This document shows positions 1 to 5,733 of a DNA stretch of 6,996 nt, piece by piece; position 1 is the stretch's first letter; each line of letters begins with the position of its first letter. Under the pieces are notes generated by a model. The model saw nothing but the letters and a program-made list of their open reading frames with translations, made no database searches and was not told the DNA's origin. Source of the stretch: Erysipelotrichaceae bacterium. GTDB lineage: Bacteria > Bacillota_I > Bacilli_A > Erysipelotrichales > Erysipelotrichaceae. A program made the position numbers and the translations under genes. The DNA lies in NCBI GenBank assembly GCA_900759455.1, contig CAAEVI010000072.1, forward strand, positions 1 to 6,996, given 5' to 3'.

Positions 1-182
1 ATATTGGCTACATATACATATTCCTTATCCAGTAATCTTTTTAAGATAAGCAGGATAGAATTTTTCGATAATTCCGGAATTTCTTTTTGAATCTCACTTG
101 CCGCGATCGGCTCTTCATGTTTCCATAAAATTTCCATGATGTCTAAATCTCTTTTGGTCAGCTTTTTTTTCTTATTACTCAT
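1..182 (-). CDS. BlaI/MecI/CopY-family transcriptional repressor, N-terminal part (runs off left edge)
   Basis: Sixty complete codons are visible on the minus strand before the window ends, so the C-terminal dimerisation half is missing. The translation opens MSNKKKKLTKRDLDIMEILW and continues as a winged-helix domain. Residues 8-20 form the first helix with the family's L-x-x-x-x-x-x-I-M-x-x-L-W pattern, AASEI at 27-31 starts the second helix, and LSKNSILLILKRLLDKEY at 38-55 is the recognition helix leading into the wing. Start chosen at 182 because GAGGTG (positions 189-194) lies 6 nt upstream, and a promoter (TTGTCT, 17 nt, TATGAT) precedes it. Members of this family are dimeric repressors that are often cleaved by a partner M56 metallopeptidase; any partner would lie off the left edge. 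It is divergent to the small membrane-protein gene at 465. A second member of the family enters at the right edge, but the visible halves do not overlap and cannot be compared. Family call is firm; target genes unknown. Confidence 0.85.
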   Translation of the reverse strand, partial: MSNKKKKLTKRDLDIMEILWKHEEPIAASEIQKEIPELSKNSILLILKRLLDKEYVYVAN

Positions 183-203
183 CGTTTTCACCTCTATATT
201 TCA

Positions 204-232
204 ATCATAATGAGATAGCTGACTAAAGACAA
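204..232 (-). promoter_or_regulatory. Sigma-70-type promoter of the left BlaI-family gene
   Basis: Read on the minus strand: TTGTCT (227-232), a 17-nt spacer, then TATGAT (204-209). Transcription would begin near 197, giving a leader of only about 15 nt that still contains the GAGGTG ribosome site at 189-194. I see no clear dyad of the TACA-N2-TGTA type known for BlaI/CopY operators within it. Motif match only. Confidence 0.5.
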
Positions 233-378
233 TAGAAATCAAACAATAAATCAACAAATCTTTTTCAATTATCATTTAGTATCTTTTTTATTCGTATATC
301 TCACAGATCTGAACTCTCGCTTTTCAAACAAATTTGCTCTGTCGCATGCGTAATCTTCTTTATTTTCACAAAAAAGAG

Positions 379-405
379 CTGACAGCCATCCTGTCATGAT
401 ATAAT
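379..405 (+). promoter_or_regulatory. Extended -10 promoter for the glycine-zipper/response-regulator unit
   Basis: A perfect TATAAT (400-405) is preceded by TGA (397-399), i.e. an extended -10 TGn element. The -35 is poor: CTGACA at 379-384 is only 15 nt away, which fits a promoter that relies on the extended -10 or on an activator. Start of transcription would be near 412, leaving a leader of about 50 nt before the ATG at 465. A perfect inverted repeat (380-396) sits between the -35 and -10 elements. No terminator is visible between 609 and 681, so the same transcript should carry the response-regulator gene. Confidence 0.65.
380..396. promoter_or_regulatory. Perfect 6-5-6 inverted repeat, candidate operator
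   Basis: TGACAG (380-385), CCATC, CTGTCA (391-396): the arms are perfect reverse complements and the dyad fills the space between the -35 and -10 of the promoter at 379-405. A dimer bound here would contact RNA polymerase directly. Candidate binders are the response regulator encoded at 682 (autoregulation) or one of the two BlaI-family repressors. The sequence alone cannot choose. No second perfect copy was noticed by eye. Confidence 0.45.
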
Positions 406-464
406 GTTTATACACAGAAAATACGTATACCTGTACTCACAGCATACAAAAAAGGGAGAAACAA

Positions 465-608
465 ATGAAAAATACAAATAATAGGCTGGCCATCAGCCTG
501 CTGCTTGGATTGATCTTCGGATCAGCAATCGAAAACGTACCTTTAGGGTTAGCTCTCGGCTTGGTCTTTGCACTGACCTTTCGATCCAGTGATAAAGACA
601 TCCAATAA
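465..608 (+). CDS. Small glycine-zipper membrane protein (47 aa), function unknown
   Basis: A 47-residue protein starting MKNTNNRLAI. GGGAG at 454-458 lies 6 nt before the ATG, and an extended -10 promoter lies 60 nt upstream. It is a compact helical hairpin: a hydrophobic helix at about 7-22, a short polar turn E23-N24-V25-P26, then a second helix at about 27-39, ending in a polar tail. Each helix carries one GxxxG motif (G15/G19 and G28/G32), and the halves look like a loose internal repeat, which suggests tight helix packing or oligomerisation in the membrane. The response-regulator gene follows after 73 nt with no terminator between, so the two are probably co-transcribed. I know of similar unnamed small glycine-zipper proteins in Bacillota but no assigned function. 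Involvement in sensing or in tolerance to membrane-active compounds is inference from context. The coding call rests on ribosome site, promoter and composition. Confidence 0.72.
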   Translation: MKNTNNRLAISLLLGLIFGSAIENVPLGLALGLVFALTFRSSDKDIQ

Positions 609-681
609 AAAGCAACATATGACAAGTGACAAAAATACAGGAAACGGCTTAAACATTCATGCAAAGAAGGTATTATAGAAA

Positions 682-1353
682 ATGGATCAACTGAATATAC
701 TGATCGTTGAAGATCACAGCGATATTAATCACATGATATATAAGCATCTTTGTGCAAATGGATATGCATGCCGACAAGCTTTTTCAGGTACAGAGGCACT
801 TTTGCTGTTGGAAATGCAGTCATTTGATCTGATGATCCTGGACCTGATGCTTCCAGGCATGGAAGGTGAAGAGGTCTTGCACAGGCTAAGAAAAACATCA
901 GATCTTCCCGTGATCGTCCTGACTGCCAAAGATTCTCTGGAAAGCAAAGTGGATCTGCTCCGATCAGGTGCTGATGACTATCTATGCAAACCATTCGCTA
1001 TCGAAGAACTGCTGGTACGCATCCAGGTGCAGTTAAGAAAAAGCAATAAAACTATTCGTTGTCACAGCTTTAAACAACTCACGCTGGATCCGGATATTTA
1101 CGATGCCCTGATCAATGGCGCCAGACTTTATCTGACCCGACATGAATATATGATCATAGAACTGTTAAGCCGAAATCCTCACCGTGTTTTTACGAAACAG
1201 GAAATTTATGAATATGCATGGAAACAGGACTATCTCGGCGATGAAAAAACGATCAACGTGCATATCAGCAACATCCGTAAAAAAATCGCCAAACAAAGCA
1301 AAGACATTTACATCAAGACTGTCTGGGGCATAGGATTTAAAATGGCCGAATGA
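682..1353 (+). CDS. OmpR/PhoB-family response regulator
   Basis: A 223-residue two-domain regulator of normal family length. The receiver (about 5-117) has the acidic pair E10-D11, phosphoacceptor D54 in MILDLMLPGM, the conserved T81, and K103-P104. The C-terminal winged-helix DNA-binding domain (about 127-222) contains LTRHEYMIIELL (151-162), the recognition-helix region TINVHISNIRKKI (190-202) and the terminal hairpin TVWGIGFKM (213-221). All phosphorylation residues are present, so it should be activated by a histidine kinase. The only candidate in the window is encoded three genes on, at 3161, separated by the ABC transporter. The start at 682 is supported by AAGAAGG at 664-670, at a rather long 11-nt spacing. 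By analogy with other kinase/regulator/ABC sets it probably controls the downstream transporter and perhaps its own promoter. A terminator-like hairpin overlaps its stop codon. Confidence 0.93.
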   Translation: MDQLNILIVEDHSDINHMIYKHLCANGYACRQAFSGTEALLLLEMQSFDLMILDLMLPGMEGEEVLHRLRKTSDLPVIVLTAKDSLESKVDLLRSGADDYLCKPFAIEELLVRIQVQLRKSNKTIRCHSFKQLTLDPDIYDALINGARLYLTRHEYMIIELLSRNPHRVFTKQEIYEYAWKQDYLGDEKTINVHISNIRKKIAKQSKDIYIKTVWGIGFKMAE

Positions 1354-1381
1354 TTTTCGGTCTTTTCTTTATTCTTTTTTT
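1344..1381 (+). terminator. Intrinsic terminator or attenuator overlapping the response-regulator stop codon
   Basis: GGCCGAA (1344-1350), loop TGATT, TTCGGTC (1356-1362): a 7-bp stem with one G-U pair, followed by a long U-rich tract interrupted by a few other bases (1363-1381). The stop codon TGA at 1351-1353 lies in the loop, so a ribosome terminating there would cover the hairpin. Because the stem is short, partial read-through into the ATPase gene is plausible. I see no convincing separate promoter in 1381-1430: a TATAAA at 1399-1404 has no good -35, and GATAAA at 1414-1419 is too far from TTGCTT at 1386. Confidence 0.6.
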
Positions 1382-1445
1382 ATATTTGCTTTAATATTTA
1401 TAAAATCTTCTTTGATAAACTAGAGATAACAAAGGAGGCATTGCA

Positions 1446-2357
1446 ATGAAAGAATATGTAGTAGAAACAATTGCGCTCTCTAAATCATATAAACACAGAA
1501 AGGCTGTATCAAATATCAGCATGCATGTACAGCAGGGCGATATCTATGGACTGATCGGTCGCAACGGTGCAGGAAAATCCACCACCTTAAAAATGATCGC
1601 AGGCCTGATTCATCCAAGCGAAGGTACCATCCATTTATTCGGGCAGGAAAGAGATGACTACAGCGCGAAAAGAATCGGTGCTCTGATTGAAACACCCGGA
1701 CTTTATCCCGGTCTTTCCGCTTATGACAATATGGAAATCAAAGCCGTGGCAATGGGACTAAATGACAAAGAAAAAATCACCTCACTGCTGCAGCTGGTCG
1801 GGCTGGATCCAAAAGAACGAAAACATGTCGGTAAATACTCGCTGGGAATGAAACAACGATTAGGGATAGCGGTTGCTCTTTTGGGAAATCCGGATCTTCT
1901 GATCCTGGATGAACCGATCAACGGACTGGATCCGGAGGGAATCAAAGAAATAAGAGAAATCATACGATATTTGAATGAAAACAAAAACATCACGATTTTG
2001 ATCAGCAGTCACATTCTGGGGGAGCTCAGTAAGATTGCATCACGCTACGGTATCATTCGCGACGGATGCCTGATCGAGGAAATCAGTGCATCCCAGCTCG
2101 ATGAAAAATGCCGCAGCTATTTATCCGTCACATTGCCGGACCTGGCAAAAGCGATCCCATTGCTGGAAGAAAAACTTCAGATCAGAGATTACAAAATTTA
2201 CAATGATCATGAAATGCGCATCTATGACGATGTAAAAAGCGTGGAAATCAATTCATTGCTGGCAGAACACCATATCGCCGTGGAACAGATGTTTTATCAG
2301 AAACAAGATCTGGAAACTTATTTTCTTGATAAGATCGGAGGTGAAAATCATGTTTAG
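1446..2357 (+). CDS. BcrA-type ABC transporter ATP-binding protein (bacitracin/lantibiotic efflux-like)
   Basis: A 303-residue nucleotide-binding subunit. Walker A GRNGAGKST is at 38-46, ABC signature YSLGMKQRLG at 131-140, Walker B LLILDEP at 151-157 with catalytic E156, D-loop GLD at 160-162 and switch H189. At the usual Q-loop position the sequence is LIETPGLYP, with E82 instead of glutamine. This E-loop is a recognised trait of lantibiotic-immunity (LanF) ATPases and also resembles BcrA-like proteins. Residues after about 215 form the variable C-terminal extension of this subfamily. AAAGGAGG at 1431-1438 lies 7 nt from the ATG. The gene overlaps the permease by 8 nt, so the two subunits are translationally coupled. 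It would energise export or membrane extraction of an envelope-targeting peptide at the cytoplasmic membrane. The exact substrate is unknown; a general drug exporter is possible. Confidence 0.92.
   Translation: MKEYVVETIALSKSYKHRKAVSNISMHVQQGDIYGLIGRNGAGKSTTLKMIAGLIHPSEGTIHLFGQERDDYSAKRIGALIETPGLYPGLSAYDNMEIKAVAMGLNDKEKITSLLQLVGLDPKERKHVGKYSLGMKQRLGIAVALLGNPDLLILDEPINGLDPEGIKEIREIIRYLNENKNITILISSHILGELSKIASRYGIIRDGCLIEEISASQLDEKCRSYLSVTLPDLAKAIPLLEEKLQIRDYKIYNDHEMRIYDDVKSVEINSLLAEHHIAVEQMFYQKQDLETYFLDKIGGENHV
2337..2343 (+). promoter_or_regulatory. Ribosome binding site that fixes the permease start
   Basis: GGAGGTG inside the last codons of the ATPase gene sits 6 nt before the ATG at 2350. 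It argues against the in-frame TTG at 2326, which would add eight residues and place this site inside the coding region. Confidence 0.8.
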
Positions 2358-3135
2358 CATGATCAAAGCAGAAACAAAACGAATGTTCAAAAGCCGTTCT
2401 TTCTGGGTCTCGCTGCTTATATTTTCTGCTGTCTTTTCGCTGTGTGTTCTTACACAGAGCAGCGGGCAAAATGCAAATGATTTTACAGTAAATGATGACG
2501 CTTTTCAGTTTGGGCTGTATATTGCCGTTGACCGTATGCTCACAACACTGGATTCCCTGGTTATCTCGTTTGGCGCTACTTTTGCTATGCTGATCATGGG
2601 TATTTATCTTTCTTCTTTTTCTTCTCAGGAGTACACAAGCGGCTATATCAAAAATATCGCAACGATACAAAACGGCCGCCGAAACAGCTGCATTGCCAAA
2701 GGCTTTATTGCTGTTTTAACAGCAATTATCCTGATATCTGTCAGCTATCTCTTAAGTTTTCTTCTCGGCAAGTCCTTGATTTTACATTTTACGATTGATT
2801 CGACAATGCATATCATCCAGACAGCCTTTTCCTTAACTTTACTGAGCATTTCCTCTTACAGTATGATCATCTGCATCTCCATCGTATTACGCAGTAAGGT
2901 TGCCGGCATTATTGCCGCCTTTATGATCGCTTCCGGCATGCTTCTGCCTTTGATAGAAAAGATACTTCAGATTTTTAATATGACTTCTCTTTTGGAATAC
3001 ACCCTTTCATACCAATATGCCCATCTGCCGGCTTTTGATCCTGCCCATGCCGATTCCATGATCATTGTTTCTTTATTCTATTTTGCCATTTATAATATAA
3101 TCACTGTATTGATCGTTAAAAAGCGTGATATTTAA
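2350..3135 (+). CDS. ABC-2-type transporter permease (BcrB-like)
   Basis: A 261-residue integral membrane protein beginning MFSMIKAETKRMFKSRSFW. A short amphipathic, positively charged N-terminus precedes six hydrophobic segments at about 17-34, 67-88, 117-140, 156-180, 185-207 and 237-256, the usual topology of single-domain ABC-2 permeases. SSQEYTSGYIKNI at 91-103 matches the conserved E-Y-x-x-G-x-x-K region after the second segment of bacitracin/lantibiotic permeases. It ends with a basic KKRD tail in the cytoplasm. The ATG at 2350 is preferred because of GGAGGTG 6 nt upstream and the 8-nt overlap with the ATPase stop. This is the only permease present, so the transporter is probably ATPase2-permease2, BcrAB-like rather than the two-permease LanFEG form. 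The histidine kinase follows 25 nt later in the same run of genes. Confidence 0.88.
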   Translation: MFSMIKAETKRMFKSRSFWVSLLIFSAVFSLCVLTQSSGQNANDFTVNDDAFQFGLYIAVDRMLTTLDSLVISFGATFAMLIMGIYLSSFSSQEYTSGYIKNIATIQNGRRNSCIAKGFIAVLTAIILISVSYLLSFLLGKSLILHFTIDSTMHIIQTAFSLTLLSISSYSMIICISIVLRSKVAGIIAAFMIASGMLLPLIEKILQIFNMTSLLEYTLSYQYAHLPAFDPAHADSMIIVSLFYFAIYNIITVLIVKKRDI

Positions 3136-3144
3136 TTGTAACGG

Positions 3145-3152
3145 AAAGGAAG
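3145..3152 (+). promoter_or_regulatory. Ribosome binding site that fixes the kinase start
   Basis: AAAGGAAG lies 8 nt before the ATG at 3161. An earlier in-frame GTG at 3125 is inside the permease gene, has no such site, and would put a polar stretch (NCNGKEETD) in front of the membrane anchor. Confidence 0.75.
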
Positions 3153-3160
3153 AAACAGAC

Positions 3161-4039
3161 ATGATCCTACTGTGCTTTATTCTCATCTTACTGCTTATTC
3201 TTGCCTTAACTGCTCTTTCTCTGATCCTGCATGACCTGAAAATAATGAATGAGCAAATGGCTTATAAGAAAAAGGCAAATGCCGGATTCGATGTCTGTGT
3301 TCACTCTTCAAGCAAGACAGTCGTTTCTCTTCAAAAGAAGATCAACGAACTCTACGAACAGCTTGCCGAAGCCGAAATCAACAAGTTAAAAAAAGAACAG
3401 AACATGCAGAAGCTGCTGACCAATGTATCCCATGACATTCGAACCCCGCTGACAAGCATCAAAGGATATGTCGATCTTCTAAAAAAGGGGCATACCGACC
3501 GTTCCTATCTGCACATTATCGATCAGAGGCTGACCGCCTTAAAAGAACTGCTGGATGATCTTTTCCTATATGCGAAAATTTCCGATGATGACTTTTCCTG
3601 CAGCAAGGAATCCGTTGCCTTATATCCGCTTTTATGCAAGACTCTTGCCTCCTATTATTATGACTTCGAACAAAAAAACATTGTGCCCGAAATCTCGTTT
3701 GAGGATCCGAATCTTACCGTATCCGCTAACAGGGAACTACTCAGCAGCGTTTTTCATAATCTGATCAGCAATGCTTTGAAATACGGACAGGACCACTTTG
3801 TCATTTTTGAGAAAAACGGAATACTGAGCTTTTGCAATCCATGCGGCAACGCAAAACAAATTGATATCGATCATCTGTTTGATCGCCTTTATCACACCGA
3901 AAACATACTGTCAGCCGACTCCAACAGACTGGGGCTATCTATCGTTTATAAAATTATCTTAATTCACGGATGGGAATTAAAGGCATCTGTCCTTGATGAT
4001 ACTTTTTCCATCTGTATCAATTTCAGCGAACAGAGATAA
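3161..4039 (+). CDS. Minimal membrane histidine kinase (HisKA/HATPase), no visible sensor domain
   Basis: A 292-residue kinase starting MILLCFILIL. It has one hydrophobic segment (about 1-23) with essentially nothing outside the membrane and no HAMP or PAS domain visible. A coiled-coil-like linker (about 55-84) leads to the dimerisation/phosphotransfer helix with H91 in NVSHDIRTPLTSI. The ATP-binding domain has an N-box-like HNLISNALKY at 199-208, F-box LFDRLYHTE at 239-247 and a G2-like NRLGLSIVYK at 255-264. The classical DxGxG (G1) is not recognisable (FCNPCGN stands near its place), and G2 lacks the usual leading glycine. Such degeneracy also occurs in small transporter-linked kinases of Bacillota, so activity is likely but unproven. 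Its position behind the permease suggests that it reads the transporter's state rather than a ligand directly and phosphorylates the regulator encoded at 682; that is inference. It is followed by a strong terminator. Confidence 0.88.
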   Translation: MILLCFILILLLILALTALSLILHDLKIMNEQMAYKKKANAGFDVCVHSSSKTVVSLQKKINELYEQLAEAEINKLKKEQNMQKLLTNVSHDIRTPLTSIKGYVDLLKKGHTDRSYLHIIDQRLTALKELLDDLFLYAKISDDDFSCSKESVALYPLLCKTLASYYYDFEQKNIVPEISFEDPNLTVSANRELLSSVFHNLISNALKYGQDHFVIFEKNGILSFCNPCGNAKQIDIDHLFDRLYHTENILSADSNRLGLSIVYKIILIHGWELKASVLDDTFSICINFSEQR

Positions 4040-4106
4040 GTTTTTCATTTCTATATTTTATGCTCTGTCCGGTCTGCCGTTCCATTTAAAACTAACTGAA
4101 ATTATT

Positions 4107-4145
4107 ACAGGAAGCAAAACGACATCCGTTTTGTTTCCTGTTTTT
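4107..4145 (+). terminator. Strong intrinsic terminator after the kinase gene
   Basis: ACAGGAAGCAAAACG (4107-4121), loop ACATC, CGTTTTGTTTCCTGT (4127-4141): a 15-bp stem with a single G-U pair, followed by a U run to 4145. It ends the transporter/kinase transcript 67 nt after the stop codon and separates it from the antiporter unit. The minus-strand copy would also have a short tract of U after the stem's flank only weakly, so I call it one-directional. Confidence 0.88.
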
Positions 4146-4173
4146 ATATGCTTAAAACCTACCTGAAAAATGC

Positions 4174-4190
4174 ATTATTTAATAAATAAT
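4174..4190. repeat. AT-rich perfect palindrome upstream of the antiporter promoter
   Basis: ATTATTT (4174-4180), AAT, AAATAAT (4184-4190). The dyad ends 4 nt before the -35 hexamer, where an UP element or a regulator could bind. Its pure A/T composition means a chance origin cannot be excluded. Confidence 0.4.
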
Positions 4191-4194
4191 AGAA

Positions 4195-4223
4195 TTGATT
4201 TGATCAGCCAAAAAGATTATAAT
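4195..4223 (+). promoter_or_regulatory. Near-consensus sigma-70-type promoter of the antiporter gene
   Basis: TTGATT (4195-4200), 17-nt spacer, TATAAT (4218-4223), preceded by an A/T-rich tract. Transcription should start near 4230. The in-frame ATG at 4222 overlaps the -10 hexamer and lies upstream of that start, so it cannot be the translation start on this transcript. The ATG at 4255 is used instead. Confidence 0.8.
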
Positions 4224-4241
4224 GCAATGTGCTCATAAATT

Positions 4242-4247
4242 AAGGAG
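4242..4247 (+). promoter_or_regulatory. Ribosome binding site that fixes the antiporter start
   Basis: AAGGAG lies 7 nt before the ATG at 4255 and within the predicted leader (about 4230-4254), supporting that start over the one at 4222. Confidence 0.8.
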
Positions 4248-4254
4248 AAATATT

Positions 4255-5451
4255 ATGGAAAATTATCGTTATTTATTGGATATTGCCTTGATTCTCTTGG
4301 CAACCAAAGCTTTTGGACTTTTTACCCGCCGGCTGCAAATGCCTTCTGTTGTCGGTTCCTTATTGGCAGGTATTATCTTAGGACCTGCACTCTTAAATAT
4401 TGTACAGCCCAGCGATCTGATTTCGTCACTGTCTGAAATCGGTGTCATCGTACTGATGTTTGAAGCCGGACTGGATACAAGCATCACTGATCTGAAGAAT
4501 GCCGGATTAAAAGCATTATGGATCGCTCTGTTAGGTGTTCTGGTTCCGCTGGCTATGGGCTTTCTGGTGGGCAGCATGTACAATGTGGGCCCTGAAGCCT
4601 GGTTGGAAAACTTATTTATCGGTGTCATCTTAACCGCGACATCAGTCGGCATCACAGTAGAAACGCTCAAAGAAATGGGCGCAATGAAAACACACAGCGG
4701 TAACACGATCCTGGCTGCTGCTGTTATTGATGATGTTTTGGGAATTGTTGCCCTGACCCTTGTTTCCGGAATGGCAGACAGTTCCATCAACATCGGCATC
4801 GTCTTATTGAAGGTCGTTCTCTTCTTTATTTTCTCCATCATTGTCGGCATTATTCTGCACAAAGTATTTGCCTTCTGGTTTGATCATGACTCCAGAGGCG
4901 GTCTTCAGCGTTACTCCATCGTCAGCTTCGCATTCGCATTGATCATGGCTTTCGTATCCGAAGAATTCTTCGGTGTTGCGGATATTACCGGATCTTTCGT
5001 TGCGGGTCTGATGATTTCCGGAACCAGCCAATGTGCATATGTAACAAAACGTATCAGCACATTGTCTTATTTACTGATTACCCCTATTTTCTTTGCGAAT
5101 ATCGGTCTCGGACTGACCAGTATTGCGTTTAACGGCGGTACGCTGCTGTTGATTTTGATCTTCTGCGTAGTTGCTGTTCTCAGCAAGGTTTTAGGCTGTG
5201 CAGTAGCTGCCAAGATGGTAGGTTATTCCAACAGTCAGTCAATGCGTATCGGCTGCGGAATGGTCAGTCGCGGTGAAGTCGCTCTGATCGTGGCAAACCG
5301 CGGTATTGCATTGGGGCTTTTGTCCAGTGTCTTCGTTACGCCGATCTTACTGTGCGTAGTGTTCACGACCGTAGTAACGCCGTTACTGCTGAAATGGGCC
5401 TATAAACCAATAAAAAATGATCCTGACTTTTTGATACAGCAGGCAAAATAA
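4255..5451 (+). CDS. CPA2-family cation/proton antiporter (NapA/GerN-like)
   Basis: A 398-residue, strongly hydrophobic protein with about 12-13 membrane segments, the length of the bare transport core without a C-terminal TrkA/RCK domain. Hallmarks: MPSVVGSLLAGIILGP (29-44), VLMFEAGLDTSITDL (66-80), the unwound-helix motif TATSVGIT (127-134), and the ion-binding double aspartate D159-D160 in AAAVIDDVLGI (154-164). A lysine at K311 in LSKVLG is at the place expected for the conserved helix-10 lysine of electrogenic members, and SRGEVALIVA is at 338-347. These features fit sodium (or potassium)/proton exchange for pH and salt homeostasis at the cytoplasmic membrane. It is a one-gene unit with its own promoter and terminator. 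No link with the neighbouring peptide-resistance genes is visible beyond proximity. The cation is not decided by the sequence; glutathione-gated Kef function is unlikely without the regulatory domain. Confidence 0.93.
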   Translation: MENYRYLLDIALILLATKAFGLFTRRLQMPSVVGSLLAGIILGPALLNIVQPSDLISSLSEIGVIVLMFEAGLDTSITDLKNAGLKALWIALLGVLVPLAMGFLVGSMYNVGPEAWLENLFIGVILTATSVGITVETLKEMGAMKTHSGNTILAAAVIDDVLGIVALTLVSGMADSSINIGIVLLKVVLFFIFSIIVGIILHKVFAFWFDHDSRGGLQRYSIVSFAFALIMAFVSEEFFGVADITGSFVAGLMISGTSQCAYVTKRISTLSYLLITPIFFANIGLGLTSIAFNGGTLLLILIFCVVAVLSKVLGCAVAAKMVGYSNSQSMRIGCGMVSRGEVALIVANRGIALGLLSSVFVTPILLCVVFTTVVTPLLLKWAYKPIKNDPDFLIQQAK

Positions 5452-5513
5452 TCTGTTTCTCTTTTTCGAAAACAAAGAGCTCGCTTTACGAATATCATAT
5501 CTTTTCAGACAAT

Positions 5514-5543
5514 AAAAAAACTGTGAATCGTCACAGTTTTTTT
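5514..5543. terminator. Bidirectional intrinsic terminator
   Basis: Seven A (5514-5520), CTGTGA, loop ATCG, TCACAG, seven T (5537-5543): 13 bp including the A/T flanks, with a 4-nt loop. The A tract on one side and T tract on the other let it work on both strands. It therefore closes the antiporter unit from the left and the convergent M56 unit from the right, whose stop is 190 nt away. Confidence 0.85.
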
Positions 5544-5733
5544 ATATCATGAGCGTAGTCTGCTCCATTCGTTTTACGATCATCCGAAAATGACAGAATA
5601 CAAATATCGGCCTTCAAAATCAAACAGATGTCTGCAGATTTTGTCGCATTCAGCGGACTCCTGCTAAAATAAAACAATGAAACAACTGTTTTTCTACTAT
5701 TCAATATAGATCTGACACATTCGTCTTATATTT
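5544..5733. other. Convergent intergenic stretch with an unsupported open frame
   Basis: Between the terminator and the M56 stop codon I find no RNA gene or good hairpin. On the minus strand one frame stays open for 64 codons (5725 to the stop at 5531-5533, the stop lying inside the terminator stem). Its translation has protein-like composition (for example SRSPLNATKSADICLILKAD), but there is no ATG, no ribosome site and no promoter. It is either chance, the decayed end of a gene, or part of a dispersed repeat. TCTGCAGA at about 5632-5639 is a small perfect palindrome of no evident meaning. Confidence 0.35.

Noticed and set aside
304..350. Eight-base palindromes CAGATCTG (304-311) and CGCATGCG (343-350)
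   Set aside because: Single short palindromes at no informative position; expected by chance in a region of this size.
620..632. Direct repeat TGACAA-G-TGACAA upstream of the regulator gene
   Set aside because: Short and without a matching -10 at proper spacing (TTAAAC/TAAACA are poor), so neither a promoter nor a binding-site array can be claimed.
437..664. 75-codon minus-strand open frame rich in F and C
   Set aside because: It lies antisense to the small glycine-zipper gene and its promoter region, has no ribosome site, and its composition is what antisense to a Leu/Gly-rich gene would give.
619..678. 19-codon plus-strand open frame (ATG 619 to TAG 676-678) between the small protein and the regulator
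   Set aside because: No clear ribosome site and no recognisable composition; a leader peptide is possible but unsupported.
4269..4862. 197-codon minus-strand open frame opposite the antiporter gene
   Set aside because: Shadow of the antiporter coding frame: the plus-strand protein has complete family motifs, while this one has no start signals or domain.
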